NCBI GenBank assembly: GCA_964367935.1
Contig: CAYIYZ010000001.1
Coordinates: forward strand, 248,001 to 312,000
Direction: 5' to 3'
Length of the DNA stretch: 64,000 bases
Origin: Scatomorpha sp964367935
Lineage (GTDB): Bacteria > Bacillota > Clostridia > Oscillospirales > Oscillospiraceae
Positions within the stretch are counted from its first letter, which is position 1; each line of letters opens with the position of its first letter. The position numbers and the translations under genes were made by a program. Of this stretch, positions 5,936 to 15,316 are shown piece by piece. Below the pieces are notes generated by a model that was given only the letters and a program-made list of their open reading frames with translations, was not told the DNA's origin and did not search any database.

Positions 5936-8448
5936 TACTCAGCGTCCGCCGCCTCAGTCTCCGTCTCCGACGACGCTTCCTCTTCCTTATCCGTACGTGC
6001 CAAGGAAATGACCTTCGCCTCCTCAGACGGCTTCATTATACGCACGCCCTGCGTTGACCTCGACAGCATCGATATGCCGCTCGCCGCCATACGTATCATC
6101 GTACCGTCATCCGTCACAACCAAAATATCGTCCGTATCCGACACTATACGTGCGTCCGCTATTTTGCCTGTCTTCTCCGTGCAATTATAGTTTCGTATAC
6201 CCATACCGCCACGCTTCTGCGGCGTGCCGTCCGAACCTCTTACATACTCATCTATCAAGGTGCGCTTGCCGTAGCCCTTCTCCGTCACGGACAGTAGTGC
6301 CTCACCCTCGCCGGCGCAAGCCGCCGCCACAACATAGTCGCCCTCACGCAGACGTATGCCTCGTACACCGACCGCCAAACGTCCCATAGCACGTACATCC
6401 GTTTCCGCAAAGCAAATAGCATAGCCATTATGCGTCACGATAAGCATATTCTGCTCGCCGTCCGTCTCACGTACGGATATTAGCTCATCGCCCTCGTCTA
6501 AGCCCAAGGCCCTTATGCCGTTTGACCTGATATTCTTAAGTGCTTCCTCCGACAGACGCTTTACCGTGCCGTTTTTCGTTACCATGAATATATAACGCTC
6601 AGGGTCAAACTCACGAAGGTGTAGCATGGCACTTATACGCTCGCCCTGCTCCAAGGGTAGCACATTAACCACATTCGTGCCCCTCGCTTGCCTGCCTGCC
6701 TCGGGTATGAGGTAGCCCTTGCGCCTATATGCTCGTCCCAAATTCGTGAAGAAGAGGATATTGTCATGCGTACTAGCTGTGAACACCGTCTCCACATAGT
6801 CCTCGTCCCTCGTCGCCATAGCACGTACGCCACGACCGCCACGTCCCTGCGCCCTATATTCACTCGCCGCAAGACGCTTTATATATCCGCCGTGCGTCAA
6901 GGTATACACGCACTGCTCCTCATCTATGAGGTCTTCTATATCTATCTCGTCCTCCACATCGCAAATCTCCGTGCGACGCTCGTCACCGTACTTGTCACGT
7001 ATCTCCGTCAGCTCATCACGCAACACGCCCTTTAACTTGACTTCGTCCGAGAGTAGCTCGTCATAGTACGCTATCTTCGCCATCAGCTCCTCATACTCTG
7101 CCATGAGCTTCTCACGGTCAAGACCTTGCAGTCTCTTTAACTGCATGTCGAGTATAGCCTGTGCTTGCAACTCGTCTAATTCAAAACGTGCCATCAAGCG
7201 CTCACGTGCATCGTTATAGCTCGAGCGTATGATGCGGATAACCTCGTCTATATTGTCCTGCGCTATCATGAGACCACGCAAGAGATGTGCACGCTCCGAC
7301 GCTTTCCTGCGGTCGTAGACCGTGCGACGTGTTATGACCTCTACCTGATGCTTTAGATACTCGTCCAATATATTGCGCAGTGTCAGTATCTTCGGCTGGC
7401 TTTGATTGTTCACAAGCGCCAGCATATTAATGGCAAAGCTCGTCTGCAGCTGCGTCTGCGAATAAAGTCTATTGAGCACCACCTGAGGATTAGCGTCACG
7501 CTTTAGCTCTATGACCATACGCATACCGTTTCTGTCCGACTCATCACGCAGTCCCGATATGCCCTCAAGCTTCTTCTCCCTCACCAAAGTCGCCATATTC
7601 TCTATGAGGTTACGCTTATTGACCTGATAAGGGAGTTCGTACACGATAATACGTAGCCTGTCATTGCCGTACTCCTCAAGCTCCGTACGAGCACGCATGA
7701 CAACACGTCCTCTACCCGTAGCATAGGCGGCACGTATGCCGGCCCTGCCCATTATCATGCCCTTTGTCGGGAAATCGGGACCCTTTATATGCTCTAAGAG
7801 GTCAGACAATTCCGCTTCGGGATTTTCAAGAACACAAAGGCAAGCGTTAATACACTCCGTCAAATTATGCGGCGGTATATTCGTCGCCATGCCGACAGCT
7901 ATGCCCGAGGAACCGTTCACAAGCAGGTTAGGGTAACGTGCCGGTAGCACCTTTGGCTCTGTACGAGTTTCGTCGAAGTTCGGGTCTGTGTCCACCACTT
8001 CCTTGTCAAGGTCACGCAAAAGCTCGTCCGCTATCTTCGACATCCTCGCTTCCGTGTACCTGTATGCTGCAGGGGGGTCACCGTCCACTGAACCGAAGTT
8101 TCCGTGTCCGTCCACGAGCATATAACGCAAAGAGAAGTCCTGCGCCATACGTACAAGTGCATCGTACACACTGCTGTCACCGTGCGGATGGTAGCGTCCC
8201 AAAACGTTACCGACACAGGTAGCCGCTTTCCTGAAAGGTCTATCCGACGTGAGCTTATCCTCATACATCGCATAGAGTATGCGCCTATGTACGGGCTTCA
8301 AGCCATCACGCACATCAGGCAGTGCACGACCGACTATAACGCTCATCGCATAGTCTATATACGAGGTCTCCATCTCATCGACAAGTGCTGTATTTATTAT
8401 CTTCTGTTCAGGATATCGTATATCCTCCGGTTTGTAATCCTTCGCCAT
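5935..8448 (-). CDS. gyrA: DNA gyrase subunit A
   Basis: Breakage-reunion subunit of DNA gyrase, 837 residues, which introduces negative supercoils with GyrB. The quinolone-determining segment reads GRYHPHGDSSVYDAL, with Ser and Asp at the positions where resistance changes occur, so it looks wild type. The active-site tyrosine lies in AAAYRYTEARM. The C-terminal beta-pinwheel carries the GyrA box QGRGGRG, which marks it as gyrase rather than topoisomerase IV. The tail is a glutamate/aspartate-rich extension (EEEASSETETEAADAE). The ATG has a GGAGAGGA site upstream. The gene is separated from gyrB by a 342-bp repeat array, which is atypical because gyrB and gyrA are usually close. Confidence 0.97.
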   Translation of the reverse strand: MAKDYKPEDIRYPEQKIINTALVDEMETSYIDYAMSVIVGRALPDVRDGLKPVHRRILYAMYEDKLTSDRPFRKAATCVGNVLGRYHPHGDSSVYDALVRMAQDFSLRYMLVDGHGNFGSVDGDPPAAYRYTEARMSKIADELLRDLDKEVVDTDPNFDETRTEPKVLPARYPNLLVNGSSGIAVGMATNIPPHNLTECINACLCVLENPEAELSDLLEHIKGPDFPTKGMIMGRAGIRAAYATGRGRVVMRARTELEEYGNDRLRIIVYELPYQVNKRNLIENMATLVREKKLEGISGLRDESDRNGMRMVIELKRDANPQVVLNRLYSQTQLQTSFAINMLALVNNQSQPKILTLRNILDEYLKHQVEVITRRTVYDRRKASERAHLLRGLMIAQDNIDEVIRIIRSSYNDARERLMARFELDELQAQAILDMQLKRLQGLDREKLMAEYEELMAKIAYYDELLSDEVKLKGVLRDELTEIRDKYGDERRTEICDVEDEIDIEDLIDEEQCVYTLTHGGYIKRLAASEYRAQGRGGRGVRAMATRDEDYVETVFTASTHDNILFFTNLGRAYRRKGYLIPEAGRQARGTNVVNVLPLEQGERISAMLHLREFDPERYIFMVTKNGTVKRLSEEALKNIRSNGIRALGLDEGDELISVRETDGEQNMLIVTHNGYAICFAETDVRAMGRLAVGVRGIRLREGDYVVAAACAGEGEALLSVTEKGYGKRTLIDEYVRGSDGTPQKRGGMGIRNYNCTEKTGKIADARIVSDTDDILVVTDDGTMIRMAASGISMLSRSTQGVRIMKPSEEAKVISLARTDKEEEASSETETEAADAE

Positions 8449-8790
8449 ATTCTGTGTCCTCTCCTTCGTTGCTCCATTGTAGGGAGCGGCCTTGACCGTT
8501 CCGAAGTGTTTTCTCCGAAAACACTTTTTGTTTTGTTATTTGTTTTGTCGGGGTATCACCCCAAGACCCGAGAGATTTCGCCGTCTGCGGACAGCGGGCG
8601 ACCTCGTTACACGAGGACGCTTTACAATTGCTACGCAATTATTCTCTTTTTGTTTTTTTGTTGGGGTATCTCCCCAAGTCCCGAGAGATTTCGCCGTCTG
8701 CGGAAAGCGACTTGGGGCCTTGCCCCAAGACCCCACGATTTTTTGAAAAAAATCGAGTAAAACTTTTAATGCGGCTTCGCCACTGTTACT
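8449..8790. repeat. Intergenic array of modular repeats between gyrB and gyrA
   Basis: A 342-bp stretch without a real gene. It holds a GTAGGGAGCGGCC hairpin relic (near 8475-8500) and two TTGTTATTTGTTTTGTCGG-type modules followed by a GGGGTAT-ACCCC hairpin. A CAATTGCTACGCAATT hairpin and copy B of the 77-bp unit (8694-8770) follow. Module order is similar to that in 4900-5500. ORFs read through it are repeat-derived. Confidence 0.8.
8694..8770 (-). repeat. 77-bp repeat unit, copy B
   Basis: Nearly identical to 5276-5352. On the minus strand it begins ATTAAAAGTTTTACTCG, then a CGATTTTTTTC-type hairpin, 20 nt beyond the gyrB stop codon. It may act as the gyrB transcription terminator. Confidence 0.85.
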
Positions 8791-10722
8791 TTAAATGTCG
8801 AGGTTCACGACGTACTGCGCATTTTTCTCTATGAACTCTTTCCTCGGCTCGACCTTCTCGCCCATGAGTATAGTGAACACCTCATCGGCACGCACCGCAT
8901 CGTCCAGTGTTATACGCTTTAAGGTACGTGTCTCGGGGTTCATCGTGGTATTCCACAACTCATCCGAGTCCATCTCACCGAGACCCTTATTACGGCTAAT
9001 ATCTATCTTTATATTCTCGTTACCGCCACGCATCTCTGAGGAAACCCTATCCCTATCCGCATCCGAAAACGCATAGCGTACCTGCTTACCCCTCGTCAGC
9101 TTATAAAGGGGCGGCATAGCCGAATACACATAGCCCTGCTCCACCAAAGGACGCATGAACCTAAAGAAAAACGTGAGCATAAGCGTTCTTATGTGACTGC
9201 CGTCCACGTCTGCGTCAGCCATGATAACTATCTTATGGTAACGCAATTTGCTTATATCGAAATCCTCGCCCATACCTGCACCCAAAGCCGTTATGACAGG
9301 TGTTAGCTTATCATTGCCGTAGACCTTATCTGCCCTCGCCTTTTCCACATTAAGCATCTTACCCCACAAGGGCAAAATAGCCTGGAACCTACTGTCACGA
9401 CCCTGCGTCGCACTGCCGCCCGCCGAGTCGCCCTCGACGATATAAAGCTCAGTCAAGGACGGGTCACGCTCATTACAGTCACGCAGTTTACCGGGCAGAG
9501 TGCTGCCCTCCAGAGCATTTTTGCGCCTTATATTCTCCCTTGCCTTACGTGCCGCCTCACGTGCTCTCGCTGCCGTCTGAGCCTTATCGAGTATTATGCG
9601 TGCAATTGCGGGATTTTCTTCCAAATACTGCTCTAATTTATTCTGAATTACGCCATCGACCAAGGTACGTATCTCCGAGTTACCGAGCTTTGCCTTCGTC
9701 TGACCCTCAAATTGCGGATGCGTCAGCTTCACAGAGATAACCGCCGTCAACCCTTCACGACAATCGTCGCCCGATACGTTGTCTCCCTCTTTTAAAAGGC
9801 CTGACTTCTTACCATATGAATTTATTACCCTTGTCAGTGCCGCCTTTAAACCTGTCTCGTGCATACCGCCCTCAGGCGTATTTATGTTATTGGCAAATGA
9901 TACCAATATCTCACTGTAACCGTCGTTATACTGTAGGGCTACCTCCGCTATAGAGTCCTCCCTACTGCCGTTCATATATATGACTTCCTCATGCAGAGCG
10001 TTCTTATTGCGGTTAATAAACTTGACGAACTCACGTATACCGCCCTCATAGCACATCTCGTCACGACGCTCACGACCAGCTCTCTTATCCTCCGTCACTA
10101 TGCGCAGACCGGCATTCAAAAACGCCTGTTCCCTCATACGCTTATGCAGAATGTCGTAGTCGTACTCAGTCTCATCGAACATCTCGGGATCAGGGTGAAA
10201 ACGTACAGTAGTACCTGTCTTATCCGCCGAACCTATATCCGTTATGGGCGTGACTATATCGCCCCTCGAAAATTCCATCTTATATGTCCTGTTATTACGC
10301 TCGACCTGTACTTCGAGAAAGTCAGACAGAGCATTAACGACAGATGCGCCGACACCGTGCAGACCGCCCGAGACCTTATAACCGCCGCCGCCGAACTTAC
10401 CGCCGGCGTGAAGTACGGTATAAACGACCTCAAGAGCCGGTTTTCCTGTCTGCTCCTGTATATCTACAGGTATACCACGCCCATTATCCGAGACTTTTAT
10501 GAAGTTTCCTTCCTCTATGGTCACTTCTATATTAGAGCAGTAGCCGGCAAGACTTTCGTCTATAGCGTTATCCACTATCTCATACACCAGATGGTGCAGT
10601 CCCGAACTTGATGTCGAGCCTATATACATGCCCGGACGCATTCTAACTGCCTCCAAGCCCTCCAACACTTGTATTTGCGAGGCGTCATAGTCGCCCATTA
10701 TCTTGTTTTCCAAATCTGACAT
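8791..10722 (-). CDS. gyrB: DNA gyrase subunit B
   Basis: ATPase subunit of DNA gyrase, 643 residues, typical of Firmicutes GyrB without the proteobacterial insertion. The GHKL ATP site is seen as EIVDNAIDESLAGYC, DNGRGIPVD and GGLHGVGASVVNALS. The TOPRIM domain has VEGDSAGGSA and DADVDGSHI, and the tail has RKEFIEKNAQYV. The ATG is preceded by TGGAGG. It lies 76 nt downstream of remB in the conserved dnaA-dnaN-yaaA-recF-remB-gyrB order, and is separated from gyrA by repeats, so the two gyrase genes may have separate transcripts. Confidence 0.97.
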   Translation of the reverse strand: MSDLENKIMGDYDASQIQVLEGLEAVRMRPGMYIGSTSSSGLHHLVYEIVDNAIDESLAGYCSNIEVTIEEGNFIKVSDNGRGIPVDIQEQTGKPALEVVYTVLHAGGKFGGGGYKVSGGLHGVGASVVNALSDFLEVQVERNNRTYKMEFSRGDIVTPITDIGSADKTGTTVRFHPDPEMFDETEYDYDILHKRMREQAFLNAGLRIVTEDKRAGRERRDEMCYEGGIREFVKFINRNKNALHEEVIYMNGSREDSIAEVALQYNDGYSEILVSFANNINTPEGGMHETGLKAALTRVINSYGKKSGLLKEGDNVSGDDCREGLTAVISVKLTHPQFEGQTKAKLGNSEIRTLVDGVIQNKLEQYLEENPAIARIILDKAQTAARAREAARKARENIRRKNALEGSTLPGKLRDCNERDPSLTELYIVEGDSAGGSATQGRDSRFQAILPLWGKMLNVEKARADKVYGNDKLTPVITALGAGMGEDFDISKLRYHKIVIMADADVDGSHIRTLMLTFFFRFMRPLVEQGYVYSAMPPLYKLTRGKQVRYAFSDADRDRVSSEMRGGNENIKIDISRNKGLGEMDSDELWNTTMNPETRTLKRITLDDAVRADEVFTILMGEKVEPRKEFIEKNAQYVVNLDI

Positions 10723-10798
10723 CTTTAGTCCTCCAATAATTATTCGTCTCTCAGCTGTCGTTGGGGACGATATATTTTACATTCCAAAATAAAGCCCT

Positions 10799-11041
10799 TT
10801 AGCGTTTCCGCAGCGTTTCCGGCGTAAACCGTGATAAGTATATTCTCTGATCCTCACCCTCACGGCAGATTACCATGCTGACCGGAATATCTTCGGCTAC
10901 AATCTCAACTTCTCCGTCTTTCTGTGCCTTGTTTAGAAACTCCCTAGTCCTATGTGATATTGTACTCTTATCAAGGTCACATACTGCAATAATGTCCTCT
11001 GTACGAAGTACCCTACCGCCTATGTCCGTATATCCTCTCAT
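10799..11041 (-). CDS. remB: RemB (YaaB) family regulator, DUF370
   Basis: An 80-residue DUF370 protein starting MRGYTDIGGRVLRTEDIIAV, with HRTREFLNKA in the middle. In Bacillus the paralogue RemA is a DNA-binding regulator of matrix and osmoprotection genes and RemB (YaaB) has a related role. The position between recF and gyrB is the conserved yaaB location. It overlaps recF by 4 nt, so it is translationally coupled to it. The short protein has no membrane segment. Function in this organism is inferred from family and position. Confidence 0.88.
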   Translation of the reverse strand: MRGYTDIGGRVLRTEDIIAVCDLDKSTISHRTREFLNKAQKDGEVEIVAEDIPVSMVICREGEDQRIYLSRFTPETLRKR

Positions 11042-12141
11042 CCTCGCACCCTGCCGGCATCTACTCTAAACACTCTGCCGCCTGTCTTATCCTCTATCTC
11101 ACTTCCGTTACAACAGCTAATCAAAGTCTGCCCACCGCCTATGCGGTTTAGTACGAAATCCTGACGCTTAGCATCCAGTTCCGACAGCACATCGTCAAGC
11201 AGTAACACAGGGTATTCTCCACGCTCTTGCAGAAAAATTTCACGCTCTGCAAGCTTTAAGGAGAGTGCCGCCGTACGTGTCTGTCCCTGTGAGGCGAAAC
11301 TTCGTGCCGGCCGCTCGTTAATGCTTATATAAAGATCGTCTGTATGCACACCGGTCAGACAGCGCATAGCAGCTATCTCCGCCGCCTTATGCTCCTCTTG
11401 ATGCTTACATATCTGCTCGAATATCTCACGCTCCGAGGCATAAACTTCACTGACCGTTGACACCGTCTTATACTCTAATTCAAGCTTATCAGTCTTGCCC
11501 GAAAAATCGGACTGTATCCACTGCGCCGATGTATTCAGCCTTTTTATATACGCCGCTCTATAACGTAAAATTTTAGCACTCAGTTTACACAAACTCAAAG
11601 AAAAGTCGTCCAAAGTGTAGAGAAGTGACGGTTTTTCCTTACTCTCACGCAATATTGCGCTCTTGTGCTCCCAAACACGAGTATATTCCGCCACAAGAGC
11701 GGCATAACCGGGTCTTAGCTGTGCTATAGCCATATCCAAAAAGCGCCGACGTGCCTGTGCACCCTCTTTTACTAAACCTAAGTCATCGGGATTAAAAAGC
11801 ACACAAGAAAAGTATTCGGATAGTTCGCCTGTCGCACGTTTAACCATATTCACGCTGACTTGCTTCTTACGGCCGGGCGCAAGCTTTATATTTACGGTGC
11901 TCTGCCTACCGCCTGACTCTATATCAGCCAAAACTTCAGCCGAGTCATATCCGAATCCGACAAGCTCCCTGTCAAGCCTCGTGCGAAATCCCCTACCCGT
12001 CGAGAGCAGATAAACAGCCTCGAGCAGATTTGTCTTGCCCTGAGCATTTTCGCCCGAAATTACATTTATGCCCTCGTTAAAGCTAACCGTCTCAAACTCA
12101 TAGTTTCTAAAGCCCCTCAAGGCTATTTTATCGACTCTCAC
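11038..12141 (-). CDS. recF: DNA replication and repair protein RecF
   Basis: SMC-like ATPase that helps load RecA on gapped DNA during recombinational repair. The 367 residues are of family length. Walker A is SGENAQGKTNLLEAVY near residue 31. The signature region reads SQGQTRTAALSLKLAE and Walker B is LLLDDVLSELD. The N-terminus (LRGFRNYE) is characteristic. It overlaps yaaA upstream and remB downstream by 4 nt each, so it lies in a tightly coupled origin operon. Confidence 0.96.
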   Translation of the reverse strand: MRVDKIALRGFRNYEFETVSFNEGINVISGENAQGKTNLLEAVYLLSTGRGFRTRLDRELVGFGYDSAEVLADIESGGRQSTVNIKLAPGRKKQVSVNMVKRATGELSEYFSCVLFNPDDLGLVKEGAQARRRFLDMAIAQLRPGYAALVAEYTRVWEHKSAILRESKEKPSLLYTLDDFSLSLCKLSAKILRYRAAYIKRLNTSAQWIQSDFSGKTDKLELEYKTVSTVSEVYASEREIFEQICKHQEEHKAAEIAAMRCLTGVHTDDLYISINERPARSFASQGQTRTAALSLKLAEREIFLQERGEYPVLLLDDVLSELDAKRQDFVLNRIGGGQTLISCCNGSEIEDKTGGRVFRVDAGRVRG

Positions 12142-12350
12142 TCTTTTACCAGCTCCGCCGCTCTACCGTCGAACTCAACGACGTCACCCACTCGTAATTT
12201 TTTACCGCGCATGGTGCAGACCTCGCCGTTTACCATCACAAGTTCGTCTTCTATACAGAGCTTTGCCTCGCCGCCTGTCTCACACAGGCCCGAGAATTTT
12301 AAAAATGAGTCGAGTTTTATAAATTCGCTATGTATTCCTATCTTTTCCAT
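12138..12350 (-). CDS. yaaA: S4 domain protein YaaA
   Basis: A 70-residue RNA-binding S4-domain protein conserved between dnaN and recF in Firmicutes. The S4 motif is visible as IKLDSFLKFSGLCETGGEAK and VNGEVCTMRGKKLRVGDVV. The family has been linked to ribosome assembly. It overlaps recF by 4 nt, and its start overlaps the dnaN stop by 1 nt, so translation is coupled on both sides. Confidence 0.92.
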   Translation of the reverse strand: MEKIGIHSEFIKLDSFLKFSGLCETGGEAKLCIEDELVMVNGEVCTMRGKKLRVGDVVEFDGRAAELVKE

Positions 12351-13465
12351 TACTCTCCCGCCCTCAATCTTACGGGTAGTATCATATATGCGAAGTTATT
12401 ATTCCCGTCAGTCGGCATGAGGAGACAGGGTGATGAGCCTGTATTTATGCCTATTTTTATTTTCTCGGCAGGCACTACCCTCAAAGCATCTCTTAAATAT
12501 CTGTCATTAAAGCCTATCTCTATTTCCTCTGCCGTTCCCTCGCACATACAAGTATCCTCCGCACGGCCTGCCGGCGTCACGCACAAAAAGCCTATGCTAC
12601 CGTCTGAAAACGTCAGGCGTAGGGGGCTCTTTATACGCTCATCTACCATGATAGATACCCTATCTACGACCTTTAACATCTCGGCTCTTTCCGCTTCTAC
12701 CGTATACCTAAATGTTTGAGGCAATGCTTTTTTGTAGTTTAGAAACTCGCCCTCAAGGCGACGTGTTATAACTTGCACCTCATCTATGATGAAGCTCACA
12801 TGCTTATCGCCCTTTTCTATATACACGATTTTATCCTCGTCCTCAGCACAGAAACGGCTGACATCGGATAAAGCTGAGCCGGGCACTATAAATTGATCGG
12901 TAACACCGCAATCCGGCACCATCTCACGCCTCAAGGCAAGACGATAGCCATCGACCGCCACAAGTGTCAGTTCACCGTTTTCAAACTCAAACAAACTGCC
13001 GGTATAGACAGGTCTGCTCTCGTTTTGTGCCTGCGCAAAGCTCGTTTCGTCTATCATGGTCTTTAAGAGCTTTCTTTTTATTTCTATGCTCTCAGTGCCT
13101 CTGACGCTCGGAAGCTCCGGATAATCCTCCGAAGGTGTATAGACTATGGAGAAGTTACTGCTTCCGCATTTTATTTTGACATTAGAACGCTCGTCTGTCT
13201 CGAAAGAGATTATGCCATCGGGCATCTTGCGCATCATCTCTGTCAGTAGCTTTGCCGATATGACAACAGCGCCGCTCTCTTTTACCTCAGCTGCGGTCTT
13301 TGTATATATGCCCTTCTTCATGTCGTAACCCGTTACACTCACATATGAGTTAGCCGCACTTATAAGAAGTCCCTCCAAAGCTACTATGGGACTTTTTGAT
13401 GCCGCTGCCCTTGAGGCTGTCATTACAAGGTTCTGAAGTTCAAATTTTTCACATGAAAATTTCAT
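12350..13465 (-). CDS. dnaN: DNA polymerase III subunit beta (sliding clamp)
   Basis: Ring-shaped processivity clamp of the replicase, 371 residues in three repeated domains. Recognisable blocks are the N-terminal MKFSCEKFELQNLVMTA, GLLISAANSYVSVTGYD, the central VYTGSLFEFENGELTLVAVDGYRLALR and the C-terminal FAYMILPVRL, where the M-P-x-R motif ends the protein as expected. A purine-rich AAGGGGTG site precedes the ATG. It follows the probable origin and is the first gene of the dnaN-yaaA-recF-remB-gyrB run. Confidence 0.97.
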   Translation of the reverse strand: MKFSCEKFELQNLVMTASRAAASKSPIVALEGLLISAANSYVSVTGYDMKKGIYTKTAAEVKESGAVVISAKLLTEMMRKMPDGIISFETDERSNVKIKCGSSNFSIVYTPSEDYPELPSVRGTESIEIKRKLLKTMIDETSFAQAQNESRPVYTGSLFEFENGELTLVAVDGYRLALRREMVPDCGVTDQFIVPGSALSDVSRFCAEDEDKIVYIEKGDKHVSFIIDEVQVITRRLEGEFLNYKKALPQTFRYTVEAERAEMLKVVDRVSIMVDERIKSPLRLTFSDGSIGFLCVTPAGRAEDTCMCEGTAEEIEIGFNDRYLRDALRVVPAEKIKIGINTGSSPCLLMPTDGNNNFAYMILPVRLRAGE

Positions 13466-13732
13466 TTTCTTACACCCCTTAATTTTAAAATATGTTTTTC
13501 TATAATCAATCTATATATCTATCTTTATTTTAGTAGTCGTAGTAGTAGAAGCGTCAAACTGTTCAAAACCTCAAAATGACCAGTAAAATCAAGGGTTTTT
13601 TATAAACACTCACCTGTTGGAAATCAGCATAGTTTTCAACAGGGCTGTTGATGGCAAAATCAAGATAATGCAAAAACCGAGTGTTTTTTTGAACATTCAA
13701 CACTAAATGTGGAAAACCAAGACATATTTTTA
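13466..13732. other. oriC: Probable replication origin (oriC) between dnaA and dnaN
   Basis: A 267-bp AT-rich gene-free region between dnaA and dnaN, where Firmicute origins commonly unwind. It contains a DnaA-trio-like tract at 13531-13551: TAG TAG TCG TAG TAG TAG AAG, in which six of seven triplets fit the (T/A)A(G/A) rule. The dnaN side is very AT-rich (13487-13530). Candidate DnaA boxes on the dnaA side are degenerate: TGTGGAAAA near 13702 (one mismatch to TGTGGATAA), TTATAAACA near 13600 and TTTTCAACA near 13632 (two mismatches each). The trio orientation relative to dnaA matches that of Bacillus subtilis. No box cluster with perfect consensus was found. Confidence 0.65.
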
Positions 13733-15046
13733 CTATGATCTCGAGTTAATATTAGAGGATATATCACGTATAATACCCTGCATTTCCGTATCCTTATTGA
13801 GCAGGTCTTCTATCTTTTTTATGGAGCTGAGCACTGTCGAATGGTTTCTGTCCTCATACTGCTCGCCTATATCCTTGAGAGAGAGATTCGTCAAATTACG
13901 CATGAGGTACATGCTGATTTGACGTGCCATAGCAGTATTTTTACTCCTACGCTGTCCCCTTAAGTCCTCCGGGGACAGAGAATAGTACATAGCAGACTCC
14001 TGTATGATAAGGTCAGGCGTCGGTATAAAGGTGCCGACTCTTATAACGTCCTTTATGGCACGCTTGACGGAACTTATGGTTACCTCATCGTTTAAGAGAT
14101 CTTTGTATGCTGTCAGTCTCTTTATAACACCCTCTATTTGACGCACATTAGCTGTTATATTCTCCGCTATGTATGATACGACATCGTCAGGCAGATAAAG
14201 ACCCAAACGTGCAGCCTTCGTCCTTGTAATCGCCATACGAGTCTCGACTTCGGGCGTCTGCACATCGACCATGAGACCGCCTTCAAAACGTGAACGCAAC
14301 CTGTCGTCTAACTTAACCATCTCCAAAGGCGGCCTATCAGAAGTGATGACTATCTGGTTACCGGCCTCGTAAATGTTGTTGAAGGTATGGAAAAACTCCT
14401 CCTGAGTCTGTATCTTACCGGCAATAAACTGAACGTCATCGACCAAGAACAAATCGACGTTACGGAACTTCTGACGAAATTCTTTAGAGTAACCGCCCTG
14501 CATGGATTCGACAAGCTGATTTGTAAATTCATCGCCCTTTATATACTCAATTTTTTTAGATGGGCTTTTTTCAAATATAGCCTGACCTATAGCCAACAGC
14601 AAATGTGTCTTTCCCAGACCGGAGTTACCGTAAATGAAAAGAGGATTGTTCGCCTTATTGCCCGGACTTGCCGCAACGCCTATAGAGGCGGCATGTGCGA
14701 GGCGATTGGATGGCCCTACTATGAAGTTGTCAAATGTGTAACCATCCGCTTCCGGCAAGAAGGTCTCGCTCTTCTTACGCAGCTCATAGTCCTCGTATTC
14801 CTCCTCAGTCAAGAGGGAAACATCAATGTCCACGGAAAAGATATAAAACAGAGCGTCGGTCAACAAGTTTTTGTAGCGTTCCAGAATAATATCTCTCTTA
14901 AAATCCGTTCCGCATTTCAATACGAGTATGCCATTTTCAAACTCGAGCGGCTCACATTCCGAGAACCAAGTGTTAACAGAAGTCGGTGACATCTGCGTAC
15001 ACATGTGTTCTACCATTTTTTCCCAAATTTCTGCCATTGAATTCAT
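13733..15046 (-). CDS. dnaA: Chromosomal replication initiator protein DnaA
   Basis: AAA+ protein that binds DnaA boxes and opens the origin, 437 residues. Domain I starts MNSMAEIWEKMVEHM. The domain III Walker A is GNSGLGKTHLL, Walker B LFLVDDVQF, and the arginine-finger/sensor block is DDRLRSRFEGG. Domain IV ends with LKDIGEQYEDRNHSTVLSSI. The recognition helix reads RNHSTV where most DnaA proteins have R-D-H-T/S-T-V, so the DNA-contacting Asp is Asn here. Domain II is short. An ATG with CGGAGG upstream starts the protein. It is followed by the origin and then dnaN. Confidence 0.97.
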   Translation of the reverse strand: MNSMAEIWEKMVEHMCTQMSPTSVNTWFSECEPLEFENGILVLKCGTDFKRDIILERYKNLLTDALFYIFSVDIDVSLLTEEEYEDYELRKKSETFLPEADGYTFDNFIVGPSNRLAHAASIGVAASPGNKANNPLFIYGNSGLGKTHLLLAIGQAIFEKSPSKKIEYIKGDEFTNQLVESMQGGYSKEFRQKFRNVDLFLVDDVQFIAGKIQTQEEFFHTFNNIYEAGNQIVITSDRPPLEMVKLDDRLRSRFEGGLMVDVQTPEVETRMAITRTKAARLGLYLPDDVVSYIAENITANVRQIEGVIKRLTAYKDLLNDEVTISSVKRAIKDVIRVGTFIPTPDLIIQESAMYYSLSPEDLRGQRRSKNTAMARQISMYLMRNLTNLSLKDIGEQYEDRNHSTVLSSIKKIEDLLNKDTEMQGIIRDISSNINSRS

Positions 15047-15108
15047 GAAAATTACCTCCGTTTTATCAGGGAAAGAGCTAAAAAATAAAGCATGTCCCTA
15101 ACCTATTT

Positions 15109-15137
15109 ATTATACCACACTTTCACCTATATGTAAA
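15109..15137 (-). promoter_or_regulatory. Promoter of dnaA
   Basis: On the minus strand TTTACA (complement of 15132-15137) is followed after 17 nt by TATAAT (complement of 15109-15114). It lies about 60 nt before the dnaA start. A TTTTCAACA-type DnaA-box-like sequence lies upstream near 15150-15160 and could give autoregulation. Confidence 0.65.
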
Positions 15138-15251
15138 AGCTTTTTTCAAGGTTTTCAACAGTGAAAACAGCCAAAAGATACACAAGTAAAAAGTATACTA
15201 CAACCACAGGATACAGAAGATGTTTTTTTGCATATTTATGTGCAAAACGAA

Positions 15252-15290
15252 TAAAAAAATTATAAGGGAGAGCATAAAAGCTCTCCCAAA
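15252..15290 (-). terminator. Terminator after nadE
   Basis: GGGAGAGC (15266-15273) and GCTCTCCC (15280-15287) form an 8-bp stem with a 6-nt loop. On the minus strand it is followed by a T-rich tract (complement of 15250-15258). It lies just past the nadE stop and separates that gene from dnaA. Confidence 0.7.
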
Positions 15291-15316
15291 ATTGTATATA
15301 CGAAAATGAAATGTGC

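Noticed and set aside
8104..8760. 218-codon plus-strand ORF
   Set aside because: It runs antisense to gyrA and then through the repeat array; no protein features.
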